A DNA stretch of 53,732 nucleotides from Candidatus Saccharimonadota bacterium (GTDB lineage: Bacteria > Patescibacteriota > Saccharimonadia > Saccharimonadales > Saccharimonadaceae): the NCBI GenBank assembly GCA_905371715.1, contig CAJPLV010000005.1, forward strand, positions 1-53,732, written 5' to 3'. The notes under the pieces were generated by a model. That model did not search any database. It saw only the letters and a program-made list of their open reading frames with translations, and had not been told where the DNA came from. Shown here piece after piece: positions 34,488 through 42,516 of the stretch. A program made the translations under genes and the position numbers. Position 1 is the stretch's first letter. Every line of letters starts with the position of its first letter.

Positions 34488-34887
34488 CTACGCATGCCGG
34501 GATGCATAATCGCCAATTCTGTGAGTTAATCGCGCCGTCCGACGGCCTCTATCAAGCGAGTAGCGTGCACCGTCCGACATATCGAAATCATAAACCGTCC
34601 GTAACAGCCCTTCGTATAGTTCTTCAACGGTAACATCCTCTGAGCTGCTGTCGTATGGATGCAGGTCAAATGTACGTAGGTTTTGCAAGTATCGCTCCGC
34701 TACGTCATACCCATTTTCGAGCGCCTTGTTCTTTATACAACAAGTTAAGACGGACCATCTCTTCTCGAATTAGCTGTTGTACGTATGCGCCTTTATTGGG
34801 TACTCCGTTTGGCCTAACGCACCTTAAAAAAGAGGGGCTAGCAAGATCAGTATAAGTTTTGAGATTAAATTCATAAAAGTATCTTAC
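34488..34887 (-). pseudogene. Frameshifted hypothetical gene
   Basis: Two minus-strand reading frames look like one protein broken by a single-base shift. The upstream frame (34887 down to 34705) reads as ordinary protein, including LRCVRPNGVPNKGAYVQQLI. The downstream frame continues with LENGYDVAERYLQNLRTF and LYEGLLRTVYDF to the stop at 34488. The switch, probably near an AAAA run around 34714-34720, is a +1 shift. The upstream frame also has no good start codon; the only nearby ATG (34874) is in a third frame and soon stops. Most likely a decayed gene; a sequencing error or programmed shift cannot be excluded. Family unknown. Confidence 0.45.
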
Positions 34888-35167
34888 TTAAACGCCTAGC
34901 TGCTCTTTTTTATCTCTAATATCTTAACTGCTTGTGTCTGTCAACAATACCTTGTCGGCAAACACAAATATTCAAGGAATATTCCCCGCTTTGAGAGACC
35001 AGCGCGGGGAAACTGGGTGAATCATGCCAGTGGCGCAATGCTTATAAGTAGCGAGCTACTTCGCATGCGTTCAACGACTTTAGCCTAGATACAGGCGGAT
35101 AGGCTTTGGCAAATACCAAAGTCTATCATGTCCGGGTTTACTGCCCGTTCAGTTGGCGCCGAGGGCA
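34888..35167. other. Non-coding stretch with small hairpins
   Basis: No convincing gene. Contains a CCCCGC/GCGGGG hairpin (34984-34989 with 35004-35009), an AGCCTA/TAGGCT hairpin (35082-35087 with 35100-35105) and an adjacent CTTTGG/CCAAAG hairpin (35104-35109 with 35116-35121). The last two may mark the 3' end of the 35168 transcript, though no T tract is present. Confidence 0.4.
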
Positions 35168-35500
35168 TCAGAGCCGCGCGAACGCGCGGCAGCCGACGAT
35201 CCGACCCTGGTCGTCGCGGACAGCCCCGCTCGTAGTGAGCAGGTCATCCGTCGTACGACCTTGGGCGCGCGCTGCCTCCACCGTGATACGACTCACGATG
35301 AAAACGGCGTCCTCGGTAGGCTCGGGCAGACCTGAGACCTCGCCGAACTCAGTCTTAACGACCGGGATCGACTCGATCTCGCCCGCCGGCACGTCGTGCT
35401 GGCGAGCCCGAGCCACTCCGACACTCGGGAAAGTCGCGATGACGTTATCGTCGTCATCGAGGACCTTCACCTCGTGCGGGGTGAGATTTACGATCTCCAT
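35168..35500 (-). CDS. Small GC-rich conserved hypothetical (phage/actinobacterial style)
   Basis: 110 residues, acidic. The opening EIVNLTPHEVKVLDDDDNVI and later FGEVSGLPEP and VSRITVEAARAQGR resemble a small family that I associate with actinobacterial and phage genomes; function unknown. The gene is markedly richer in GC and GTC/CGC/GAC codons than its AT-rich flanks, which suggests transfer. Strong GGGAGGG site before the ATG. A perfect GCCGCGC/GCGCGGC hairpin (35173-35190) overlaps its last codons. It is driven by a consensus promoter through a 260-nt structured leader. Confidence 0.75.
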   Translation of the reverse strand: MEIVNLTPHEVKVLDDDDNVIATFPSVGVARARQHDVPAGEIESIPVVKTEFGEVSGLPEPTEDAVFIVSRITVEAARAQGRTTDDLLTTSGAVRDDQGRIVGCRAFARL

Positions 35501-35760
35501 TTCCCTCCCTTCAAGGGTGAGCGCGCATAACTCCGCAAAGTACTTTCAGAAGCCCCGAAAGCTACTCTTTGCGGTGCGCGAGATCGCTTTTCCTGATAAG
35601 ACTAGTCTTGATCAGGTTGCCGGCCTCTAGAATCGCCAGCAATCCAACCAAACGCTATATTTATTAATAATTGCTGCCCCAGCGTATGTTCACCATCCCG
35701 CAATAGTAACAATTACATGCAACCTACGTTTTGCCTATTACGCTCACCTCGCACATAGCC
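35501..35760 (-). promoter_or_regulatory. Long structured 5' leader (possible regulatory RNA)
   Basis: About 260 nt between a consensus promoter and the 35500 start. Two strong hairpins are visible: one at 35592-35616 (CCTGAT and AAGACT arms, one bulge) and a compound one at about 35522-35580 whose outer CGCGCA/TGCGCG arms enclose CCGCAAAG/CTTTGCGG arms and an inner CTTTC/GAAAG pair. The compound hairpin ends just before the ribosome-binding site. I do not recognise a known riboswitch, 6S, SRP, RNase P or tmRNA signature. The first ~130 nt contain no ORF of note. Confidence 0.5.
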
Positions 35761-35767
35761 GTCGCGT

Positions 35768-35796
35768 ATTATACTGCGAAACACATCGTTTGTCAA
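35768..35796 (-). promoter_or_regulatory. Perfect consensus sigma-70 promoter
   Basis: On the minus strand TTGACA (35791-35796), exactly 17 bp, TATAAT (35768-35773). This is the best match to consensus in the window. Confidence 0.9.
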
Positions 35797-35906
35797 TAGT
35801 ATCATATTTTTTCGCGTTCATAGTAAAACCAATAATTGCTAAGAAATTAAGAAATAATGATAACTAGCTAATTTAAGCTATGAATTGAGCGCGCAAATAA
35901 AGACCC

Positions 35907-35996
35907 TGGCGGAGAGACAGGGATTCGAACCCTGGGTACGATTGCTCGCACACACGCGTTCCAGGCGTGCACCTTCAACCGCTCGGTCACCTCTCC
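35907..35996 (-). tRNA. tRNA-Ser (anticodon GGA)
   Basis: Class II tRNA, acceptor GGAGAGG/TCTCTCC with encoded CCA at the 3' end (35907-35909), long variable arm, anticodon loop CTGGAAC giving GGA (reads UCC/UCU). A TATACT -10 box lies upstream at 36007-36012 on the minus strand. Confidence 0.96.
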
Positions 35997-36075
35997 GCGT
36001 ATTTTTAGTATAACGCATTACGCTATGGATCGCCCGTTCTCCGCGTAAAGTTGTATTTTATACATTATTTAACGG

Positions 36076-36105
36076 TTGCCTTATCTTGCATGACGCTTTT
36101 ATAAT
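36076..36105 (+). promoter_or_regulatory. Promoter of the MacB-like operon
   Basis: TTGCCT (36076-36081), 18-bp spacer, TATAAT (36100-36105). The 7 nt between the -10 box and the ATG at 36113 read AAAGGAG, so a Shine-Dalgarno-like sequence lies upstream of the expected transcription start. Confidence 0.8.
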
Positions 36106-36112
36106 AAAGGAG

Positions 36113-37048
36113 ATGATTGCGAAAACTGGCACAGCGCCCGTCATTCAGTTGAAAGGGCTCACTAAGCGTTACGGTATCGGCGACACGGCGCGCGATGTTC
36201 TCGACTCGGTGAACCTGAAAATTGAGCAGGGCGAATTTATCGCCGTTATGGGTCCATCTGGGTGCGGCAAGACGACATTACTTAATGTTATCGGCTTACT
36301 TGACAGGCCTGATAGCGGCGAATATTCTTTGAACGGCACATCGGCGGCGCGGTTGTCGGGTGCACAGCGTGCGCGGGCGCGAGCGACGCAAATCGGCATC
36401 GTCTTTCAAAGTTTTAATTTAATAAACCGCCTGACGGTACTCGAAAACGTTGCGCTTCCCCTCACCTATCAAGGCGTTTCCCGCGTAAAACGATTGGAGC
36501 GCGCAAGTGAAATTTTGAAGACGTTTCATCTGCAAGAACGCGAGTACTACATGCCGTGGCAATTGTCTGGCGGACAAATGCAGCGCGTTGCGATCGCGCG
36601 GGCACTCGTCAGCAAACCGAGCATTATCCTCGCAGACGAACCGACAGGCAACCTAGACAGCCGTTCCAGCCACGTCATCATGGAAGAATTGGCGCAGCTT
36701 CACAAGCAAGGCAACACCATTATCATGGTGACGCACAATCCGAATCTCACGAGTTACGCTAGCCGCGTTATCAATATGCTTGATGGTAAAATCGCGAGCG
36801 ACACCAAAATACGTATCGCGAGCGGCAATGAAAGCGAGAAACCGGTAAAAGTCTCGCTCAACGCGCGCCGCGCCGCCAAAGAAGAAAAGAGCGAAACGCG
36901 CTCCGCAAAAAAGAAGCCGGCGAAAGAGGCAAAAAACGACGATCAGCCTGCTGCAAACGACCCTGAGCCATCTGAGCCAGACAGCGCCGAAGCATCATCT
37001 TCCGGTCAACCGTCAGACCAAACCGAACGAAAGAAGGCAGAATCATGA
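36113..37048 (+). CDS. ABC transporter ATP-binding protein (MacB/LolD type)
   Basis: 311 residues: Walker [11 protein letters not shown]-loop VFQSFNLI, signature [15 protein letters not shown], Walker [13 protein letters not shown]-loop VTHN. After the ATPase (about residue 225) comes an ~85-residue Lys/Glu/Ala/Ser-rich tail, longer than usual. Pairs with the permease that follows (ATGA overlap). MacB/LolD-type systems use ATP in the cytoplasm to drive conformational work outside the membrane, exporting peptides, lipoproteins or antibiotics. Start at 36113 set by the promoter; the reading from 36086 would begin upstream of the -10 box. Confidence 0.93.
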   Translation: MIAKTGTAPVIQLKGLTKRYGIGDTARDVLDSVNLKIEQGEFIAVMGPSGCGKTTLLNVIGLLDRPDSGEYSLNGTSAARLSGAQRARARATQIGIVFQSFNLINRLTVLENVALPLTYQGVSRVKRLERASEILKTFHLQEREYYMPWQLSGGQMQRVAIARALVSKPSIILADEPTGNLDSRSSHVIMEELAQLHKQGNTIIMVTHNPNLTSYASRVINMLDGKIASDTKIRIASGNESEKPVKVSLNARRAAKEEKSETRSAKKKPAKEAKNDDQPAANDPEPSEPDSAEASSSGQPSDQTERKKAES

Positions 37049-38271
37049 GTTTACTTTCCGAACATATCAGTGGCGCGTACCGCACTTTACGCCGAACGCG
37101 GGCGCGCACCGTTTTAACGACGCTTGGTATCGCGATCGGCGTCGCAAGCGTGACGTGTATTTTGGCGATCAGCGACGGCGTCACGCGCATGTTTGATAAG
37201 CAAATATCGCATTACAACGGCCGCCTCGTCGTGGTGCGCCCGGGTATGCAATCGCGCGATCCGAATATGCTTTTGAGCGCTATGTCCCAGCAGATGTTTG
37301 GTGCAAGCACTCTAACCGACGCCGACGTTGACGCAGTGGCAAAAACGCAGCACGTGCAGTCCGTTGCACCGCTAATGACGCTGAACGCAACAATTACAGC
37401 GAAAGGACAAACGGCAAAAAATAACGTTGTGCTTGCAACAACGCCTGGATTTGCAAAAATAGCTGATGCCGATATTACCGCTGGACAGTTTTTAGGCGAA
37501 GAGACGAAAGATACAACAGCGGTAATAGGCGACCAGCTGTCGATTAAACTATTCAATACCGACAGCTCTGTCGGGCAGGTCTTTACTATGCATGGGCAGC
37601 GTTTTACGGTGATTGGCGTGATGAAGCAAAAAACAAGCGCGGTCAATTACAACAACATTGACTATGGTAATGCAGTGATTGTTTCATACGATCAGGGCAA
37701 ACAGCTGCTAAAAGGCAGCACGCAAATCCAGCAAATTGACGTATTAGTCGACGATGCGAAGTCGAGCAATAATGTTGTAACAGAGCTAAAAGATAAGTTA
37801 AGCAAATTGCATCTAGGCGAAGAAGACTTTTCGGTACTCACCGGACCGGAAATTGGCCGCCCGACGAATCAGCTCTTTACGGCACTCATCGCAACGATGG
37901 CGGCGATTGCTGCAATCTCGCTTGTCGTTGGCGGCATCGGTATTATGAATATTATGCTTGTCGGCGTGGCTGAGCGTACGCGCGAAATCGGTATCCGCAA
38001 AGCAGTCGGTGCGAGCCATCGCAATATCATCGGGCAATTCATGGTGGAATCGCTGATGATTAGCATTCTTGGCGGTGCTATTGGCTATGTTGGCGGCTAT
38101 ATTATCGCGTTTATCACTAGTACATTCCTATATTTCTCGCCGGCATTCACATTGCAGACAGCGCTAATGGCAGTGCTGATGACAATCGGCGTCGGTGTCG
38201 TGTTTGGCACATATCCAGCAGTTAAGGCGGCGCGCAAGGATACAATTGAGTCGCTGCGGCAATATCATTAG
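37045..38271 (+). CDS. MacB-like ABC transporter permease (FtsX domain)
   Basis: 408 residues with the MacB layout: one N-terminal helix (RTVLTTLGIAIGVASVTCIL), a ~225-residue extracellular domain, then three C-terminal helices with MNIMLVGVAERTREIGIRKA, the coupling-helix motif of FtsX-domain permeases. There is no outer-membrane partner, as expected for a cell without an outer membrane. Substrate unknown. Ends 30 bp before a terminator. Confidence 0.94.
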   Translation: MSLLSEHISGAYRTLRRTRARTVLTTLGIAIGVASVTCILAISDGVTRMFDKQISHYNGRLVVVRPGMQSRDPNMLLSAMSQQMFGASTLTDADVDAVAKTQHVQSVAPLMTLNATITAKGQTAKNNVVLATTPGFAKIADADITAGQFLGEETKDTTAVIGDQLSIKLFNTDSSVGQVFTMHGQRFTVIGVMKQKTSAVNYNNIDYGNAVIVSYDQGKQLLKGSTQIQQIDVLVDDAKSSNNVVTELKDKLSKLHLGEEDFSVLTGPEIGRPTNQLFTALIATMAAIAAISLVVGGIGIMNIMLVGVAERTREIGIRKAVGASHRNIIGQFMVESLMISILGGAIGYVGGYIIAFITSTFLYFSPAFTLQTALMAVLMTIGVGVVFGTYPAVKAARKDTIESLRQYH

Positions 38272-38302
38272 GAGCGGTTTATTTTATTATATTTCAAGTA
38301 GC

Positions 38303-38338
38303 AGGAGCGGTCGTAATTACCGTTCTTGTTTTGTTGTT
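38303..38338 (+). terminator. Rho-independent terminator after the MacB-like operon
   Basis: 9-bp stem with two G-U pairs (38303-38311 with 38319-38327), 7-nt loop, followed by GTTTTGTTGTTT. Confidence 0.7.
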
Positions 38339-38394
38339 TAATAGTCGTTCTTATACATTTACGCGCAACTTTCGCGGCAAATTTTCAGTTATTT

Positions 38395-39438
38395 CTACTC
38401 TGCTAGTGCTTTTTTGAATTTCTCAATCAAATCAACGCGCGTCGGATCGACGTTATTCAAAATTCCAACGTAAATACTAACGAAATCGGCAAGGACGCTC
38501 CCCCATAGCATCTGCTCAAGAATAGTCTCGCCTTGCAGCGGCACGACAGTAGACTTGGGGCGTTTACCTGATAGCATTTTATCGCTTAGCGCAAACCGCT
38601 TGAGAATCCGCGGATTTTCCAGATTGCTAATCAAGTCAAATACCGCAAACGGCTTCTCAACCGGGTGGCTTGTCCAGCCGATGAATTCATTGTGGCTAAA
38701 CTCCGGAAAATAATTCCAAAATGCCACGTTTTTTGCATTTTCGTTCCAGCTAATTTTCCACTTATAGGCAACTGGCGCCATCAAGCTGCCCGCATAGAAT
38801 ACTGGCGTTTTACCGACGGCGATAAGAGCTAGCTGCTTGGCGTAATTGCGTTTGGTCGGAATGTCTTTGCACCAGAGAGCACTTTCGCGCGCGATCCACG
38901 GCTCGGCATCGTCAAGTTGCTTGAGCCACGAGCTTGATAATAGATTAAAATTGTGCAGTAACGTGAATAATCCGCGTAAATTATACAACATACCCATACG
39001 CGGCTGCGTATCGTTCGGAATGTGCGCAAACGCGATCTGGTGTTGCTCGGCGATGCGCACGACTTCCCCGCCCGTCGCGATAACGGCGATTTGGCAGCCG
39101 CGCTTGATTGCCTGGCGCAGGCACGACACGGTTTCTTCAGTATTACCAGAGTGGCTGCTCGCAATTACTAATGTATGCTCAGCAGCGTAGGCGGGCAACG
39201 TATAGTCTTTCACGACTTCAAGCGGAATTGGCAGCGTATCGCGCAGCAGTACTTTTGCGGCGTCGGCAGCAAGCGCCGAGCCGCCCATGCCAGCAACAAT
39301 TACGTGGCGCAATTCCCGCCCGTCGTGATCTTCATTTACTATTGGAATCTCGCGAGAAATTTGCGCATGCAGCTCTGCCGCAACATCAAGCGCCCCTAAA
39401 CGGTCACGCTGTTTCAAAATCTGTGCGTCATCAAGCAT
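38395..39438 (-). CDS. Bifunctional phosphoglucose/phosphomannose isomerase
   Basis: 347 residues, two SIS domains: VIVAGMGGSALAADAAKVLL, IASSHSGNTEETVSCLRQA and WNENAKNVAFWNYFPEFSHN near the catalytic Glu/His region. Interconverts glucose-6-P or mannose-6-P with fructose-6-P, linking glycolysis to nucleotide-sugar supply for the exopolysaccharide. Start at 39438 has an AAGGTGG site 8 nt upstream. Divergent from the 39492 gene. Confidence 0.92.
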   Translation of the reverse strand: MLDDAQILKQRDRLGALDVAAELHAQISREIPIVNEDHDGRELRHVIVAGMGGSALAADAAKVLLRDTLPIPLEVVKDYTLPAYAAEHTLVIASSHSGNTEETVSCLRQAIKRGCQIAVIATGGEVVRIAEQHQIAFAHIPNDTQPRMGMLYNLRGLFTLLHNFNLLSSSWLKQLDDAEPWIARESALWCKDIPTKRNYAKQLALIAVGKTPVFYAGSLMAPVAYKWKISWNENAKNVAFWNYFPEFSHNEFIGWTSHPVEKPFAVFDLISNLENPRILKRFALSDKMLSGKRPKSTVVPLQGETILEQMLWGSVLADFVSIYVGILNNVDPTRVDLIEKFKKALAE

Positions 39439-39478
39439 TATTAAAACCACCTTTTCCACTTGCGATACATTCTTTATC

Positions 39479-39484
39479 TATGAT
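39479..39484 (+). promoter_or_regulatory. -10 box, leaderless start at 39492
   Basis: TATGAT ending 7 nt before ATG 39492. Confidence 0.5.
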
Positions 39485-39491
39485 ACAGTAT

Positions 39492-40001
39492 ATGAGAAAG
39501 CATAACAAGAATGATAGTAATGAGGTGGGAATGAATATAAAACCGCAAACGACACAACCAATCAGTGACGACCAAGAGCTCGCAAAGGTATTGGCCGGCG
39601 TAAACGATGATGCCGCTGCCGCGCAGCCGCAAGCCGCCCTACCTCCAACGCCGCCGCCGATGCCGCCAGCGCCGGCAGATGATACTGCGCCAGCAAGTGT
39701 TCCTGCTAAGACCGCGGCTTCAGCAAAAGCCCCGGCAGCACCTGCTTCATCAGGCGACGCCTCGCTTGACGCTGTCAAGAAAGACGCCATCACTGAGCTG
39801 CGCCCGCTTGTTGATAAGCTCAATATCGCTCCCGACGAAAAATTCGATACGTATCTCCTGCTAATTCGTTCTACTGATGACCGTTCGCTCATCGCACCCG
39901 CACACGAAGCCGCCAAAGCGATCCCCGACGAAGGACGGCGCGCCCAAGCATTACTCGACATTATTAAAGAAATTGACTATCTTTCAAACCCGCAAAGTTA
40001 G
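39492..40001 (+). CDS. Hypothetical Pro/Ala-rich protein
   Basis: 169 residues. A ~90-residue Ala/Pro-rich, probably disordered first half (PPTPPPMPPAPADD) is followed by a helical acidic domain of ~75 residues (ITELRPLVDKLNIAPDEKFD, AHEAAKAIPDEGRRAQALLD). No signal peptide or membrane helix. Two possible starts: 39492, placed for a leaderless message, or ATG 39531 with a GAGGTG site. Family unknown. Confidence 0.72.
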   Translation: MRKHNKNDSNEVGMNIKPQTTQPISDDQELAKVLAGVNDDAAAAQPQAALPPTPPPMPPAPADDTAPASVPAKTAASAKAPAAPASSGDASLDAVKKDAITELRPLVDKLNIAPDEKFDTYLLLIRSTDDRSLIAPAHEAAKAIPDEGRRAQALLDIIKEIDYLSNPQS

Positions 40002-40102
40002 GCTATAAACGTACAGCATTCCAAGTATACGTTGATAATGTGTATTTGGTTACTGAGTTAAACTATTTCTTTGAGAGCAGCGACGATTTCGAACAGGTTT
40101 GC

Positions 40103-40108
40103 TATAAT
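40103..40108 (+). promoter_or_regulatory. Extended -10 promoter of the first FemX-like gene, leaderless
   Basis: TATAAT preceded by TGC, ending 6 nt before ATG 40115. Confidence 0.68.
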
Positions 40109-40114
40109 TTACCT

Positions 40115-41152
40115 ATGATACATTTCGCGGCGCCCGCTGAAATTAGCCAGTGGGACGAATTAGTGAGCAAGAATCCAAACGGCGGTGATTTTTTTCAGTT
40201 GGCAGCCTTTGCGCACATCAAACAGCAGCGCGGGTGGACACCGCGGTATATCGTGACAGATCGCGCAGCACTGTTAGCACTCGAAAAGCGTGTGGCCGGT
40301 TTCGGTAAGTTGTGGTATTGTCCGCAAGGCGTGGGTGCTGCGAACGCTGAGGATACGGCAATGATTTTGCATGATTTACAAGCGTTTGCGCGCGCACAAG
40401 GCGTGTTTGCGGTGAAATGTGAGCCGCAGCTCATCGACACGCCGGAAACACGCCAGGCGCTGCTACAAGCGGGCTTGCAGCGTTCCGCTGATGTGCAGCC
40501 GACAATGTCGACGATTTGGCTTGATATCCGCCCGGAATTAGCGGTTATTGAAGCACGTTTCAACAGTAAGGTTCGCTATAATATTCGCCAAGCGCGCAAG
40601 GGCGAGGTGTGCTGCCGCGTTATGCCGGCAGAGGAATCGACGTACCGAGCGTTCTATGAATTATTTACCGAAACAGCAAACGGGCGTTTCGTGATTCGTC
40701 CGTACGAATACTACCGGAAGTTTTGGAGCGAATACTGCGAGAGCGGGCATGGATTTATCATATTCGCCTACGATGGCGGACAACTCGCATCGGCAGATTT
40801 CGTTATGACGCTCGGACGCAAAGCTAGCCGCAAAGACGCTGGCAGCACGCGCCGTAAAACTACACGCGGCATTCCCGCCCTTTTGATTCTCGAAACGATT
40901 CGCGAACTGAAAAAGCGCGGCATCACCGACTACGACCTCTGCGGCGCGCCGCATTCAGCGCACATCAAAGATAAAAGCCACCCGCTATACGGCATCGGAC
41001 AATTCAAAGTGGGATTCAACGACCATGTCACCAATTATGCTGGTACGTACTTGTTGCCGGTGCGTCCATGGCGGGCGAAGTTATGGCAGCGTTTCGTTGA
41101 AAAAATCGTGCGCGCTATATATTATCGCCTGAAGCGCCAGGCATGGTATTAG
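40115..41152 (+). CDS. FemX/FemAB-family aminoacyltransferase
   Basis: 345 residues, double-GNAT Fem fold: FFQLAAFAHIKQQRGWTPRY, PTMSTIWLDIRPELA, FNSKVRYNIRQARKGEV, FYELFTETANGRF and DYDLCGAPHSAHIKDKSH. The family uses aminoacyl-tRNA to add amino acids to the peptidoglycan stem peptide (interpeptide bridge). A second Fem-like gene lies 3 kb away. The start at 40115 is set by the -10 box; the reading from 40040 would start upstream of the promoter. The stop overlaps the convergent MurE-like gene by 4 bp. Confidence 0.9.
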   Translation: MIHFAAPAEISQWDELVSKNPNGGDFFQLAAFAHIKQQRGWTPRYIVTDRAALLALEKRVAGFGKLWYCPQGVGAANAEDTAMILHDLQAFARAQGVFAVKCEPQLIDTPETRQALLQAGLQRSADVQPTMSTIWLDIRPELAVIEARFNSKVRYNIRQARKGEVCCRVMPAEESTYRAFYELFTETANGRFVIRPYEYYRKFWSEYCESGHGFIIFAYDGGQLASADFVMTLGRKASRKDAGSTRRKTTRGIPALLILETIRELKKRGITDYDLCGAPHSAHIKDKSHPLYGIGQFKVGFNDHVTNYAGTYLLPVRPWRAKLWQRFVEKIVRAIYYRLKRQAWY

Positions 41153-42441
41153 GTTTTCTTGAGTAATTCTTTCACGACCTCGGCATCATTCCACGGGACG
41201 CGCTCGCCGTTGATAATGCGGTAGACTTCGTGCCCCATGCCGGTGATAAGTACTGTATCGCCTTTCGCGGCAAGACGAAGCGCTTTTGCGATTGCATCGC
41301 GCCGGTCGGGGATTTCAGTTGTTTTTACTGCGCCGCTTCTTACGCGTTCTATACCGTCGTAAACCATTTTACGAATTGCTGCCGGATCTTCATTATAGCT
41401 TTCTTCGTCGGTCAAAAAGATACGATTAGCAAGGCGCGCAGCGATTTCGCCCATAATCGGGCGCTTTTCTTTATCGCGGTCGCCCGTCGCGCCGAAAACG
41501 AGCAGCACACGGTTTTTTGTGATTGCTTTGACAGCAGTGAGGATTTTCTCAAGCCCGTCTGGCGTATGCGCATAATCAACGATCACATCATACGGCGTGT
41601 TAGTGTTGACGCGCTCAAATCGCCCCGGCACGCTTTCAAGATTCGCGGCGCCCTCAACAATGTCCTTCAGCGATACGCCAAGCAGATACGCGGCACACAC
41701 CGCAGCAGTCATGTTGTATACATTAAATTTGCCCGGCAAATTTGTGGCCAGATCCAGCTTAGTTTGATGGTCAATCGTGATGGACGCCTCTGTTCCCTTG
41801 CGGTACAATTTTACGCGGTCAATATGCGCTTCGGCGTCGGCATGTTCGCCGTAAGTAATTTTCTGAGCTTGCGCGGGAAATTTGTTAAAATACTCAAACC
41901 ATTCATCGTCGCGGTTCAGGACGATATATTTTGGATTTTGCGCAAACAGGCGGCTTTTTACCTCGGCGTATGCCTCCATCGTTTTATGGTAATCTAAATG
42001 ATCTTGCGTCAGATTGGTCATAATTGCCATCTCGACCGGCACGCCTTCAAGTTTATGCTGGTGAATCGCATGGCTCGGAAATTCCATCACTACAAAATCA
42101 ACATGCGCTTTCTTGGCACGGCGGAAGAATCGCTGCATTATTGCTGTGCTCGCGACAGTGGCATTTAAGTCGTTGCGTCTTGTTTGCCCGGCAATCTCAA
42201 TCGTTGCGGTACTAAACATCGCTGTTGTGTAGCCAGCCTCTTTGAGAATTTCGTTCAGGTAATTAACTGTCGTTGTTTTGCCGTTCGTGCCGGTTACAGC
42301 GATGACGCGAAGATGCTTCGCTGGATTACCATACCGCATACGCACCAGCCGAACGCGCATTTTGCGGTACCGCTCCTCTAGCTGATGCACTAAACGAACA
42401 GGCAGTATTGCTCGCACGCCTCTCACTAACAGCTGCTTCAT
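41149..42441 (-). CDS. MurE-like Mur ligase (short form, altered substrate motif)
   Basis: 430 residues. ATP-binding VTGTNGKTTTVNYLNEIL, MTNLTQDHLDYHKTMEAYAEVK with the carbamylated Lys region, and VIVDYAHTPDGLEKIL identify a MurE-type ligase, which adds the third amino acid to UDP-MurNAc-dipeptide. The N-terminal UDP-binding domain of standard MurE (about 490 residues) is largely missing. The DNPR motif that selects diaminopimelate is EESY here (LTDEESYNEDP), so the added residue, or even the substrate, may differ. A TACGAT box preceded by TGG (42449-42454) ends 7 nt before the ATG. Confidence 0.9.
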   Translation of the reverse strand: MKQLLVRGVRAILPVRLVHQLEERYRKMRVRLVRMRYGNPAKHLRVIAVTGTNGKTTTVNYLNEILKEAGYTTAMFSTATIEIAGQTRRNDLNATVASTAIMQRFFRRAKKAHVDFVVMEFPSHAIHQHKLEGVPVEMAIMTNLTQDHLDYHKTMEAYAEVKSRLFAQNPKYIVLNRDDEWFEYFNKFPAQAQKITYGEHADAEAHIDRVKLYRKGTEASITIDHQTKLDLATNLPGKFNVYNMTAAVCAAYLLGVSLKDIVEGAANLESVPGRFERVNTNTPYDVIVDYAHTPDGLEKILTAVKAITKNRVLLVFGATGDRDKEKRPIMGEIAARLANRIFLTDEESYNEDPAAIRKMVYDGIERVRSGAVKTTEIPDRRDAIAKALRLAAKGDTVLITGMGHEVYRIINGERVPWNDAEVVKELLKKT

Positions 42442-42448
42442 ATATTCT

Positions 42449-42454
42449 ATCGTA
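42449..42454 (-). promoter_or_regulatory. -10 box of the MurE-like gene, leaderless
   Basis: TACGAT preceded by TGG on the minus strand, 7 nt before the ATG. Confidence 0.5.
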
Positions 42455-42503
42455 CCACTTTTTGCGGCAAACCGGCTAGTATCTAGGCGTGCTCCCTGGG
42501 TGG

Positions 42504-42509
42504 TATAAT
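42504..42509 (+). promoter_or_regulatory. Extended -10 promoter of tsaD-tsaC, leaderless
   Basis: TATAAT preceded by TGG, ending 7 nt before ATG 42517. Confidence 0.7.
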
Positions 42510-42516
42510 AAAGTTG

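Noticed and set aside
35106..35630. 174-codon plus-strand ORF over the 35168 gene
   Set aside because: Arg/Ser-rich shadow of the GC-rich minus-strand gene, and it runs through the hairpins of the leader.
35501..35760. Known ncRNA (tmRNA, RNase P RNA, SRP RNA, 6S) in the long leader
   Set aside because: None of the conserved sequence cores of these RNAs appears; left as an unassigned structured leader.
39108..39491. Upstream extension of the 39492 gene to 39108
   Set aside because: It would overlap the PGI/PMI gene on the other strand by 330 bp and include the promoter; the sequence there is the antisense of SIS-domain motifs.
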